Shown in pieces: positions 43,806 to 51,460 of a DNA stretch of 64,000 nucleotides; within the stretch, counting starts at the first letter, position 1; every line of letters begins with the position of its first letter. The notes beneath the pieces are model-generated. The model was not told the DNA's origin. It did no database searches and was given only the letters and a program-made list of their open reading frames with translations. The stretch spans positions 4,032,001 through 4,096,000 of the forward strand of contig NZ_CP056775.1 in the NCBI RefSeq assembly GCF_016894445.1, read 5' to 3'. The translations under genes and the position numbers were made by a program. The stretch comes from Dyadobacter sandarakinus. GTDB lineage: Bacteria; Bacteroidota; Bacteroidia; Cytophagales; Spirosomataceae.

Positions 43806-45296
43806 TTACTCAATGATCCCCTGGCCTTTGGTACCATCAAACTTTTCGAGGTCGTACACGAATCCGTTGACTACTGCATATTTAACAACAGCTCCTTTTT
43901 TAAGGATGAAAGTTGCGGTATTACCAAGTCCGGGCGTACCCGAAGGTGCCGCCTGCCCACCCCGGAGCACGTGCAGGGGCGTGGTCGTAAAATAGAGTCC
44001 CAGGGCGCGGCTGTTTCCGTCCGCAGCAAGCCGGACGTAGGTGTACCCCTGTTTGAGCAGGGTCAATGCATTGAGCTTGCCGATTTCACTCACATTCCGG
44101 TATGCCGTCGGATAAACTTTTCCTTTTTCAATGGTGAGGCCGGTAGCATCCAGCTCTTCACTGCCATACTGCGGATGCAGGTCGCCGAACTCCTCGATTT
44201 TACTGTAATAAAAGAACTTCGTTGCATTGGAATAATTGACCTCATTGCGGTTGATACCCAGGTCGGCCGTAAATGCCTTCCCCGACTGCCGTACCGTTGC
44301 ATTCCTGACCACCAGGTCATACACCCATTTTCCGTTTTCGGGTATTTTCTGGTAATCGTCCCGGTCTTCTTTGGCCAGAGAATGATCGGCTATCCTGCCC
44401 AATGCGGAGAGGATTGCCATAAAATTCAACTGTCGGATGTATTGCTTTTCGGGATCGCCTACGTATCCGCCGGACTCGATCAGCACGAGTGTGGTCCCCC
44501 ATTTCTGCACATTGTCACCAAAACCACGCGGCTCGTGATCGTCCGCATAGCGCGCTACCTGGCCGGGAATGTACCTTTGCAGTACCTTATTCATGCCCAC
44601 AATCAGCTGCATGGAACGTTCCCGCACATCATTCACGGACAGTTCATAGTTGTAGGAAGTAGCCAGGAACGAAATCGTTGCCACCTTAGGGCTGCGGCCC
44701 GCAGAGTACCGCGGACTCTGGTCGTGCAGGTTAAAGCCGTAATCGGGTTTAAGCCTGTCGACCAACCCTTTTAGAATGGCTCCCTCAGGTGTTTGCCGGG
44801 CGGCGGCGTCGCGGTTCATATCAATGCCCTGTACGGTCCGGCGCTGGTACCTTTCGGCACCGTCGGGATTGAGCATTGGCACAAAGTACAGGGTTGTTTT
44901 TTCAAGCAGCTCCTTCCGGAAATCGTCGAAACCGTCGTTTTTACCTTCCAGGAAATTAAAAATATCGAACGTGGCCATGGTGGCAGTAGGCTCATCCCCA
45001 TGCATCTGCGACCAGAGCAGCACCTTCTTCTTGCCTTTTCCTACCTTGATCATGCGGATTGTGCGGCCTTCAAACGATTGCCCAACTTCCTCAATGGCGT
45101 ACAGCGGATTTCCCACCCGCTTGCTGATCAGCGGAATAATGTCTTTCTGCTTGAACCTGCGCTGAACGAGCGTTGCTTCGCGATAGTTTTTGTGGGCTTT
45201 AAAGAGGCGGTCCGCCAGATCTTCGGACATGGCCCCGGGTTGTGTGGAAATCAAAATTGCAAAAGAGAAAAAGATTTGAAAAATGGATCTTGACAT
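43806..45296 (-). CDS. M14-family zinc carboxypeptidase, exported
   Basis: A 496-residue protein. The start is set at MSRSIFQIFFSF, a signal peptide. The zinc site is HGDE (WSQMHGDEPTATMATF) with the third ligand His in GFNLHDQSPRYS. The catalytic Glu lies in TLVLIESGGYVGD. A C-terminal beta-rich domain of about 150 residues follows. M14 enzymes remove C-terminal residues or cleave cell-wall peptides; the exported location fits a peptide-scavenging role together with the nearby M1 peptidase. It is transcribed in the same direction as hupE but separated by about 90 bases. Confidence 0.9.
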   Translation of the reverse strand: MSRSIFQIFFSFAILISTQPGAMSEDLADRLFKAHKNYREATLVQRRFKQKDIIPLISKRVGNPLYAIEEVGQSFEGRTIRMIKVGKGKKKVLLWSQMHGDEPTATMATFDIFNFLEGKNDGFDDFRKELLEKTTLYFVPMLNPDGAERYQRRTVQGIDMNRDAAARQTPEGAILKGLVDRLKPDYGFNLHDQSPRYSAGRSPKVATISFLATSYNYELSVNDVRERSMQLIVGMNKVLQRYIPGQVARYADDHEPRGFGDNVQKWGTTLVLIESGGYVGDPEKQYIRQLNFMAILSALGRIADHSLAKEDRDDYQKIPENGKWVYDLVVRNATVRQSGKAFTADLGINRNEVNYSNATKFFYYSKIEEFGDLHPQYGSEELDATGLTIEKGKVYPTAYRNVSEIGKLNALTLLKQGYTYVRLAADGNSRALGLYFTTTPLHVLRGGQAAPSGTPGLGNTATFILKKGAVVKYAVVNGFVYDLEKFDGTKGQGIIE

Positions 45297-45483
45297 AGTT
45301 TTCCGTCCGATATGCCCTGCAAGGTACAAAAGGAATGTCTTACCGCATGGGCAAGGTTGATGGGCGCTTCATCAAAAAACAGAGAACCTGCCGGTTACAT
45401 TTCATACGCTATTTGCGGATGTCTCTAAGCAAATTTTAATATAATATTTCAGATGGTCACGTTCCTTTTTTACGAAAATGGCT

Positions 45484-45491
45484 TACATTTG
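45484..45491 (+). promoter_or_regulatory. Candidate -7 box (TACATTTG) of the his operon
   Basis: A perfect TAnnTTTG match ending four bases before the ATG of the His-rich leader peptide. If the start site lies at the usual distance, the leader peptide is translated from a leaderless or almost leaderless transcript. No good -33 box was found. Confidence 0.45.
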
Positions 45492-45495
45492 TAGT

Positions 45496-45561
45496 ATGAT
45501 AAACGCTCAAACACATCATCACTTTCATCAATGCCATACGGCTGTCGGACGAATTGGGTGA
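45496..45561 (+). CDS. Histidine operon leader peptide
   Basis: A 21-residue frame starting MINAQTHHHFHQCH and ending GRIG. It has five His codons within eight positions (codons 7, 8, 9, 11 and 14), far above chance. It precedes a rho-independent terminator and hisH, which is the layout of a transcription attenuator. Shortage of charged tRNA-His would stall the ribosome over these codons. The last bases, ATTGGGT at 45554-45560 (overlapping the stop TGA at 45559-45561), can pair with the terminator's 5' arm. Confidence 0.8.
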   Translation: MINAQTHHHFHQCHTAVGRIG

Positions 45562-45617
45562 TCTGTTTTTGCAAGTAGTGTTGTAATAAGGTTGAATACA
45601 TAGTATCCCCAAAAAAG

Positions 45618-45642
45618 GCCCGATCTCAAATCGGGCTTTTTT
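45618..45642 (+). terminator. his attenuator terminator
   Basis: GCCCGAT (45618-45624) and ATCGGGC (45630-45636) form a 7-bp perfect stem around CTCAA, followed by TTTTTT. It lies between the leader peptide and hisH. The 5' arm can alternatively pair with ATTGGGT at 45554-45560 (five Watson-Crick and two G-U pairs), an antiterminator. Confidence 0.85.
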
Positions 45643-45677
45643 GTTGCCTGAACACATTATTACCCTTTTTTACCTGA

Positions 45678-46265
45678 ATGAAAACCGTCATAATCAAATA
45701 CAACGCAGGCAATGTGCAGTCGGTCATGTACGCCCTCGACAGGATCGGCGCCGGCTACCTTTATACGGACGATGAGCAGGAGATCCGCTCGGCCGACAAG
45801 GTGATTTTTCCGGGCGTGGGCGAAGCCAGCACGACCATGCACTACCTTCGCAGGACCGGCCTCGACCAGCTCATCCCCTCCCTGAAACAGCCCGTGCTGG
45901 GAACCTGCATTGGTATGCAGCTCATGTGCCGGTTTTCGGAAGAAAACAATACCGAATGCATGGGTATTTTTGATGTGGATGTTAAACGGTTTCCGGCAGC
46001 AACGGGCATGAAAGTACCGCATATGGGCTGGAACAACATCGGGCATTACAACACAAAGCTGGCTGACGGGCTGCCCGATAATGCATTTGTCTATTTTGTA
46101 CACAGCTTTGCCGCGCCGGTTTGTGAATATACCGTGGCTACCTGCGAATACATTCAACCGTTCAGCGCGATGCTGCAGAAGGATAATTTTTACGCCGCCC
46201 AGTTCCACTGCGAGATCAGTGGTAATGCCGGGCAGCAGGTTCTTGAAAACTTTTTGAAAATATAA
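45678..46265 (+). CDS. hisH: Imidazole glycerol phosphate synthase, glutaminase subunit
   Basis: A 195-residue class I glutamine amidotransferase that supplies ammonia to HisF. The nucleophile is in LGTCIGMQLMC, and the His/Glu pair in AAQFHCEIS. PGVGEAST near the N-terminus is also conserved. It is the first structural gene after the attenuator. hisA begins 12 bases after its stop. hisG, hisD, hisC and hisB are not in the window and must lie elsewhere. Confidence 0.97.
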   Translation: MKTVIIKYNAGNVQSVMYALDRIGAGYLYTDDEQEIRSADKVIFPGVGEASTTMHYLRRTGLDQLIPSLKQPVLGTCIGMQLMCRFSEENNTECMGIFDVDVKRFPAATGMKVPHMGWNNIGHYNTKLADGLPDNAFVYFVHSFAAPVCEYTVATCEYIQPFSAMLQKDNFYAAQFHCEISGNAGQQVLENFLKI

Positions 46266-46277
46266 CCCTTCCCCCTG

Positions 46278-47000
46278 ATGATTGAGATTATACCCGCTAT
46301 CGACATTATTGAAGGCAAGTGCGTGCGCCTGACCCAGGGTAACTATGGACAGAAAACCATTTACAATGAAAATCCACTTGAAGTAGCTCTTCAGTTTGAA
46401 GATGCCGGGCTTACCCGCCTGCACCTTGTGGACCTGGATGGCGCCAAAGCCAAAAAGGTGATTAACTGGAAAGTCCTTGAAAAAATAGCAGGCAAAACCC
46501 GGCTGCATGTGGACTTTGGCGGCGGCGTACAATCCGATGATGATATCAGGATGGTGTTTGAATGCGGGGCAAAGCAGGTAACCGGAGGAAGTATTGCTGT
46601 AAAGCAACCCGACCTGTTTGAGCATTGGCTGTCTGCTTACGGCGGAGAAAAAATAATCCTCGGGGCAGATGCAAAGCAGGAGAAAATTGCGGTAAGCGGC
46701 TGGGAAGAAGGAACTTCGATCTGGGTGTACGACTTTGTGGAAGCTTATGTAGAAAAGGGTGTTAAATACACGATCAGCACAGATGTTGCCAAGGACGGCC
46801 TGCTTCAGGGGCCTTCTTTTGATTTATATAAAAACATGCAGGATAAGTGCCCCGACCTGAAGATCATTGCAAGCGGGGGCGTAAGTGAAATGAAAGATGT
46901 TGAAAAGCTTGAAGAAATGGGGATCTATGGTGTCATTATCGGAAAAGCGATTTATGAAAATCGTATAACTCTCAGCGACTTACAAAAATTTACAGTCTGA
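46278..47000 (+). CDS. hisA: ProFAR isomerase
   Basis: A 240-residue TIM barrel that isomerises ProFAR to PRFAR. The catalytic Asp is in [17 protein letters not shown], and the second in [16 protein letters not shown]. Phosphate-binding glycines are in VDFGGGVQ and IASGGVSE. It ends one base before hisF, so the two are translationally close. Confidence 0.97.
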   Translation: MIEIIPAIDIIEGKCVRLTQGNYGQKTIYNENPLEVALQFEDAGLTRLHLVDLDGAKAKKVINWKVLEKIAGKTRLHVDFGGGVQSDDDIRMVFECGAKQVTGGSIAVKQPDLFEHWLSAYGGEKIILGADAKQEKIAVSGWEEGTSIWVYDFVEAYVEKGVKYTISTDVAKDGLLQGPSFDLYKNMQDKCPDLKIIASGGVSEMKDVEKLEEMGIYGVIIGKAIYENRITLSDLQKFTV

Positions 47001-47001
47001 T

Positions 47002-47775
47002 ATGCTGACCAAACGCATTATACCCTGCCTGGATGTAAAAGACGGACGTACAGTAAAAGGGGTAAACTTTGTCAATCTGCGCGACGCGGGCGACGCTGTG
47101 GAGCTGGGTGCATTGTACGCCTCCCACGGAGCCGACGAACTCGTGTACCTCGATATTACGGCTACGATCGACGGTCGCTCCACCTTCATCGACCTGGTAA
47201 GGCGGGTTGCGCATACCGTTAACATTCCATTTACTGTTGGCGGAGGCATATCATCGGTGGAGGATGTATCCGCATTGCTGCATGCCGGCGCCGATAAGGT
47301 ATCAATCAACTCCGCGGCCGTACGCAATCCCGACCTCATCAACCGGCTTGCACTCGACTTTGGCAGTCAGTGCATTGTAGTTGCAATAGATACGCGTTAT
47401 ATAGCTACCGAAAACGGTAGTGAGCACATCGTCCATACCCACGGCGGCCGCAAGGCGACTGAAATCAGGACGATACCCTGGGCGAGGGAAGTTGAAGACC
47501 GCGGTGCCGGCGAGATCCTGCTGACCTCAATGGACACGGACGGTACAAAAAACGGCTTTGCACTGGAACTTACGGCCAGGATTTCGGGTAATGCGGGCAT
47601 TCCGGTGATTGCTTCGGGCGGAGCCGGAAATATGGAGCACTTCTATGATGTTTTTACAGCCGGCAAGGCTGACGCAGGACTTGCAGCCAGCATTTTTCAT
47701 TTTCGGGAGATAGATATCCCCGACCTCAAGCAATATTTGCATGGCAGAGCGCTGCCGATGAGGATGACCCTTTAA
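47002..47775 (+). CDS. hisF: Imidazole glycerol phosphate synthase, cyclase subunit
   Basis: A 257-residue TIM barrel that uses HisH-derived ammonia to make IGP and AICAR. The catalytic Asp residues lie in [17 protein letters not shown] and [13 protein letters not shown]. The two phosphate sites (FTVGGGISS and IASGGAGN) are intact. It follows hisA with a one-base gap, and hisIE starts 18 bases after it. Confidence 0.97.
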   Translation: MLTKRIIPCLDVKDGRTVKGVNFVNLRDAGDAVELGALYASHGADELVYLDITATIDGRSTFIDLVRRVAHTVNIPFTVGGGISSVEDVSALLHAGADKVSINSAAVRNPDLINRLALDFGSQCIVVAIDTRYIATENGSEHIVHTHGGRKATEIRTIPWAREVEDRGAGEILLTSMDTDGTKNGFALELTARISGNAGIPVIASGGAGNMEHFYDVFTAGKADAGLAASIFHFREIDIPDLKQYLHGRALPMRMTL

Positions 47776-47793
47776 CCCACTGTGCAAACTGAT

Positions 47794-48423
47794 ATGAGCA
47801 ACGAATTCAATACGATCAATTTCGAAAAATCAGCTGACAGGCTGGTTCCGGTTGTAATACAGGATACCAACTCCGACAAAGTACTCATGCTCGGCTACAT
47901 GAACGAAGAAGCCTTTGAGAAAACCAGGCGCGAGGGTACCGTGACATTTTTCAGCCGTACCAAGCAAAGACTCTGGACCAAAGGTGAAACTTCGGGTAAC
48001 TTCCTTTTCGTAAATGAGATCAATGTGGACTGTGACGGCGATACCCTCCTGATCAAGGCAACGCCCGCAGGCCCGGTTTGCCACACCGGGGCAGATACCT
48101 GCTTTGGGGAAAAAAATGTGCAGCATACCAAGATCGGAGAAGCTTCGTTCCTGAACTATCTTCAGAAACAGGTGATCCGCGAAAGGAAATTGAACCCTTC
48201 CGAAGCATCTTATACCAGCAGTCTTTTCAGGAAGGGAATCAACAAGATTGCGCAGAAAGTAGGCGAAGAGGCGGTGGAAGTTGTCATCGAAGCAAAGGAT
48301 GAGGACAATGATCTTTTCATGAACGAAGTCTCCGATTTGCTTTTTCACCTCCTGATTCTCCTGGAACAGAAAAACATTGACTTAGATGAGGTAATTAACG
48401 TACTTCGCAGCCGTCACAAATAA
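47794..48423 (+). CDS. hisIE: Bifunctional phosphoribosyl-AMP cyclohydrolase/phosphoribosyl-ATP pyrophosphatase
   Basis: A 209-residue fusion of HisI and HisE, steps 2 and 3 of histidine synthesis. The HisI domain (about residues 1-115) has TFFSRTKQRLWTKGETSGN, the metal site DCDGDTLLIKA and the Cys residues in GPVCHTGADTCFG. The HisE domain (about 120-209) has KVGEEAVEVVIEAKDED. The ATG at 47794 (MSNEFN) is used instead of a GTG four codons earlier. Confidence 0.96.
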   Translation: MSNEFNTINFEKSADRLVPVVIQDTNSDKVLMLGYMNEEAFEKTRREGTVTFFSRTKQRLWTKGETSGNFLFVNEINVDCDGDTLLIKATPAGPVCHTGADTCFGEKNVQHTKIGEASFLNYLQKQVIRERKLNPSEASYTSSLFRKGINKIAQKVGEEAVEVVIEAKDEDNDLFMNEVSDLLFHLLILLEQKNIDLDEVINVLRSRHK

Positions 48424-48435
48424 ATCGGCTGCGAT

Positions 48436-48771
48436 ATGAAATTACTCTTACGACTTGTAATAAGCACGTTGGCAGTACTGGTAGCGTCCAAATTAGTACC
48501 GGGCGTATTCATTGAAGATACCGGCACTGCCATTGTTGTAGCCATTGTACTTGGTATCCTCAATACTTTCCTCAGGCCTGTCCTGCAAATACTCGCGCTC
48601 CCTATCACCATCCTGACGCTCGGCCTGTTTTATTTCGTCGTCAACGTCTTCATTATTTACCTTGCCACCTATCTCGTCAGCGGGTTCGAGATTGATGGAT
48701 TTATCTCTGCCTTATTCTTTGGCCTCATCGTTTCCGTTGTTTCTTCCATTCTTGGTATGTTTTTGGATTAA
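48436..48771 (+). CDS. Phage-holin-like small membrane protein (four helices)
   Basis: A 111-residue protein with four predicted membrane helices. LRLVISTLAVLVASKLVPGV at the start and NTFLRPVLQILALPITILTL in the middle are typical of the holin superfamily IV/PF04020-type family. Such proteins are widespread in Bacteroidota chromosomes and are not proof of a phage. It lies 12 bases after hisIE and may be read through from the his operon. Confidence 0.85.
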   Translation: MKLLLRLVISTLAVLVASKLVPGVFIEDTGTAIVVAIVLGILNTFLRPVLQILALPITILTLGLFYFVVNVFIIYLATYLVSGFEIDGFISALFFGLIVSVVSSILGMFLD

Positions 48772-48831
48772 TGTTGTGAAAAATGCTTCATACTGAGCAT
48801 TACTGATGTACATGACAAGACCAATACTGCT

Positions 48832-49170
48832 ATGATAAGTCAATTGGAAGATATCAAAGACACGCTTTTCAAATACTTCGAAACGCGGATCGACCTTTTT
48901 AAGATCGAAACCCGGGACAAGATTGAGCGGGCCGCCGTCATGGGCGTATATGGTGCAATTTTGCTCTGTATCGGCCTTACCGTACTGATTCTGATCATTA
49001 TCCTGCTAGGTACGTTCCTCAACAAGTGGCTCAACAGCGACTATCTTGGCTTTGTAATCCTGCTCGGTGTTTTCGCGCTTCTGCTGGTTCTGTCCATTGT
49101 TTTCCGCGATGCAGTGATCCGTGTGGTGCGTAACGTTATTGTGAAATTTGTGAGTATCAAAGAAGGCTGA
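48832..49170 (+). CDS. Holin-X-like membrane protein
   Basis: A 112-residue protein. An amphipathic N-terminal helix (FKYFETRIDLFKIETRDKIE) precedes two membrane helices (about residues 38-62 and 72-95). This is the pattern of the PF07332-type (Holin-X) proteins. It stands 60 bases after another small membrane protein and before a one-helix protein, a common chromosomal trio with possible envelope-related function. Confidence 0.78.
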   Translation: MISQLEDIKDTLFKYFETRIDLFKIETRDKIERAAVMGVYGAILLCIGLTVLILIIILLGTFLNKWLNSDYLGFVILLGVFALLLVLSIVFRDAVIRVVRNVIVKFVSIKEG

Positions 49171-49216
49171 ACCGGATGAAATAGTTGTAATGGGGAAAAT
49201 TTTCCATTCAAATTGC

Positions 49217-49224
49217 TATTTTTG
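49217..49224 (+). promoter_or_regulatory. Candidate -7 box (TATTTTTG)
   Basis: A TAnnTTTG match 45 bases before the ATG at 49270. A 12-base palindrome GGAAAATTTTCC (49194-49205) lies just upstream and could be an operator. Confidence 0.4.
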
Positions 49225-49269
49225 GGTTCCTTTTAAATTAATCCCGATCACAGTTTAAAAAGGAAAGAG

Positions 49270-49695
49270 ATGAATTCTCCTATAGATTCTTCGGTTAAAA
49301 TTACCAAACCGTTCTCTTCGGATACGGATAAAGAAAAACAGGATCTGATCCTGAATGCGGATCTTTACCGCGACAAGCTTGAAACACAGTGGACGGGCCT
49401 GAAAAGTGATGCAGGCGATTATGGAAAAAAAGCATTGGTAATTGGCGGTGCAATTGCTACCAGCTACCTGCTGATGAATGCACTGCTGCCCAAGCCCAAA
49501 AAGCCGAAGCCTGTATTTGACGAGTATGCATTGCGTCCGGTAGAAGTAGAGGTAAAGCCAAAGAAGAGCAAGCAATTTGCGGTAGGGAAAGCCGTTCAAA
49601 GCTTGGCCTGGACGATCGCACTCGAATGGGCACGTCAAAGGCTGAAACATTTAGTTGCAGATGATCAAAAACCGAATGAAAACAGCGGATCGTAA
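49270..49695 (+). CDS. Hypothetical protein with one membrane segment
   Basis: A 141-residue protein. The N-terminal part (about 1-55) is charged and helical. One membrane segment follows (ALVIGGAIATSYLLMNALLP), and then a Lys/Pro-rich segment (KPKKPKPVFDEY). The C-terminal helix is amphipathic. I do not recognise the family. Its 3' end overlaps the start of the GGGP synthase gene by about 20 bases, which suggests translational coupling. Confidence 0.7.
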   Translation: MNSPIDSSVKITKPFSSDTDKEKQDLILNADLYRDKLETQWTGLKSDAGDYGKKALVIGGAIATSYLLMNALLPKPKKPKPVFDEYALRPVEVEVKPKKSKQFAVGKAVQSLAWTIALEWARQRLKHLVADDQKPNENSGS

Positions 49696-50449
49696 AATTG
49701 CAGACCTCCTTCACATCCGAAAAGCAGAGAAAAGGAAATCCTTCGCGGTGCTCCTGGATCCTGATAAAGTAAACTTTGATACTTTCCCGAATTTTCTGGA
49801 ATACGCGGCTACGCACGGCGTCGACTTTTTTTTTGTAGGCGGTAGCCTGATTACCAACTATGCAATCGACCGCCTGGTAGCGGCCATTCACGAATACACG
49901 GACATCCCGGCTATCCTTTTTCCGGGCAGCAGCCTGCATATTGATCCTGTTGCAGATGCCATCCTGCTGCTTTCCCTCATTTCCGGCCGCAACCCCGATC
50001 TGCTGATCGGACAGCACGTTATCGCGGCACCCCTGCTCAAAAGCAGCGGCATTGAAGTACTTCCTACCGGCTATATGCTTATTGAAAGCGGCCGGCTTAC
50101 CACAGTTTCCTACATCAGCAATACCACTCCCCTGCCCCGCGACAAGCCCGGCATCGTAGCATGTACCGCCCTTGCCGGTGAGTACCTGGGTCTCCAGTAT
50201 ATGTTCCTCGACGCAGGCAGCGGCGCTCAGTTTCCCGTCACTGCTGAAACGATTGCGGCGGTACGCGGCACGGTTGACACACCTATCATCGTCGGAGGCG
50301 GCATCGACTCCTACGAAAAAGCTGACCAGGCACTAAATGCAGGAGCAGACGTGATTGTAGTGGGAAATGGGATTGAAAAAAATCCGGAACTCCTGCCCGA
50401 AGTAGCTGCCTGCGTGAAAGCTTTCAACAGCAAGATAGAAGTTGCTTAA
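49676..50449 (+). CDS. pcrB: Geranylgeranylglyceryl/heptaprenylglyceryl phosphate synthase
   Basis: A 257-residue TIM barrel of the PcrB/GGGPS family, which joins a polyprenyl diphosphate to glycerol-1-phosphate. Conserved blocks are FAVLLDPDKVNFD, FFVGGSLITN, LFPGSS, TGYMLIESG and PIIVGGGIDS. Bacteroidota carry group II members of this family with a role in ether-type lipids that is not settled. The start is uncertain: Met codons lie at 49655, 49661 and 49676; the last is chosen because the conserved part follows directly. Confidence 0.9.
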   Translation: MKTADRKIADLLHIRKAEKRKSFAVLLDPDKVNFDTFPNFLEYAATHGVDFFFVGGSLITNYAIDRLVAAIHEYTDIPAILFPGSSLHIDPVADAILLLSLISGRNPDLLIGQHVIAAPLLKSSGIEVLPTGYMLIESGRLTTVSYISNTTPLPRDKPGIVACTALAGEYLGLQYMFLDAGSGAQFPVTAETIAAVRGTVDTPIIVGGGIDSYEKADQALNAGADVIVVGNGIEKNPELLPEVAACVKAFNSKIEVA

Positions 50450-50564
50450 TATATATAGCAGAATAAATTGGACAAATTGAAGAGCTTAAAGACTTTTCTA
50501 AGGAAATTTTAAGTTCTTGAAAAAATACAATCCTAAACGTTGGGATTGTTCAGAATATTCATTT

Positions 50565-50572
50565 TACCTTTG
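50565..50572 (+). promoter_or_regulatory. Candidate -7 box (TACCTTTG) for the small lipoprotein
   Basis: A perfect TAnnTTTG match. The ATG at 50575 is only three bases downstream, so the ATG at 50602 is the better start. An inverted repeat ACAATCC/GGATTGT lies upstream at 50527-50549. Confidence 0.5.
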
Positions 50573-50601
50573 CAATGAACCTTAATTACACCCAAGAAAT
50601 G

Positions 50602-50778
50602 AAAAAATTCATCGCTTTCGCGTTCGTTGCCGGGATGGTAACTTTCGCTGCTTGTACTAGCAAACCTGCTGACGAATCAGCTGACACAACTGCTGTAACT
50701 GTTGAAACTCCTGCAGTTGATACAATGGCTGTTGATTCAGTAACTACAGACTCTGCTTCTGCTGATTCAGTGAAGTAA
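50602..50778 (+). CDS. Small lipoprotein
   Basis: A 58-residue protein. The signal peptide with lipobox ends TFAAC, and TSKPADESADTT follows. The mature part is short, acidic and rich in Thr, Ala, Val, Asp and Ser, probably unstructured. The start at 50602 (MKKFIAFAF) is supported by the position of the -7 box. Similar tiny acidic lipoproteins are common in Cytophagales and have no known function. A strong terminator follows. Confidence 0.75.
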   Translation, partial: KKFIAFAFVAGMVTFAACTSKPADESADTTAVTVETPAVDTMAVDSVTTDSASADSVK

Positions 50779-50802
50779 TTGTCCGTACGAGACGGAACTT
50801 CT

Positions 50803-50840
50803 GAAAAGCCCTATGAAAATAGGGCTTTTCTTTTTTTATT
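50803..50840 (+). terminator. Rho-independent terminator after the small lipoprotein
   Basis: GAAAAGCCCTAT pairs perfectly with ATAGGGCTTTTC (12 bp) around GAAA, then TTTTTTT. Confidence 0.95.
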
Positions 50841-50845
50841 TAGGT

Positions 50846-51460
50846 ATGAAAAATACTTCGATCGGCTCGTACATCCCTGCACCAGCCATTGACTATTGTG
50901 AAGCCCTGCGCAGACAGTATCCCTTTGATTTTTTGCTTTCCAGGCCACGTCGCACCAGATTGGGCGACTTTACGGTAAAGCCGGGAGTGCCCCCCCGGAT
51001 CACCGTCAATGCAAATCTGAACCCCTATAATTTCCTGATCACTTACCTGCACGAAATAGCTCACTGCGTGGTGCATTACCAGTATCGCGGACGTGGCAAA
51101 AAGCGGCCCGCTCCGCATGGTAAAGAATGGAAGCAGGCGTTTTCGGCATTGTTGCAGCCTGTCATGAATGAAAGTATCTTCCCGGAAGACATTCTCCATG
51201 CACTGGTACGTTATTCCCAAAATCCGGGTGCTACCACCGGCGGCGATCCTGCCTTAATCCAGGCAATCCGCAAGTACGACGTACAATCCCTTACGCCAGG
51301 AAAAGTAGCATTGGTACAATTGAATGAAGGAACAAACTTTGTTTTTCAAAACAGACAATTCATACGGGGCTCGGTCCGCAGGACGAGGGTACTTTGTACG
51401 GACAAGATTTCCCGCAGGCTATATACCATCCCGGCACATGCCCTGGTGGAAGCATGCTAG
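50846..51460 (+). CDS. SprT-like zinc protein
   Basis: A 204-residue protein starting MKNTSIGSYIPAPA. The zinc-peptidase motif HEIAH is at residues 69-73, with ARxH-like context HYQYRGRGKKRPAPHGKEWK typical of the SprT/Spartan family. It is cytosolic. Earlier in-frame starts fall inside a terminator stem, so 50846 is chosen. Its last 23 bases overlap the porU start, so it is the first gene of a sprT-porU-porV run. Confidence 0.85.
   Translation: MKNTSIGSYIPAPAIDYCEALRRQYPFDFLLSRPRRTRLGDFTVKPGVPPRITVNANLNPYNFLITYLHEIAHCVVHYQYRGRGKKRPAPHGKEWKQAFSALLQPVMNESIFPEDILHALVRYSQNPGATTGGDPALIQAIRKYDVQSLTPGKVALVQLNEGTNFVFQNRQFIRGSVRRTRVLCTDKISRRLYTIPAHALVEAC

Noticed and set aside
45457..45657. Minus-strand frame of 66 codons antisense to the his leader
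   Set aside because: It lies across the his promoter, leader peptide and terminator, has no recognisable domain and no sign of a start region.
48436..49170. Prophage remnant suggested by two holin-like genes
   Set aside because: Both belong to small membrane families common on Bacteroidota chromosomes; no other phage genes are near.
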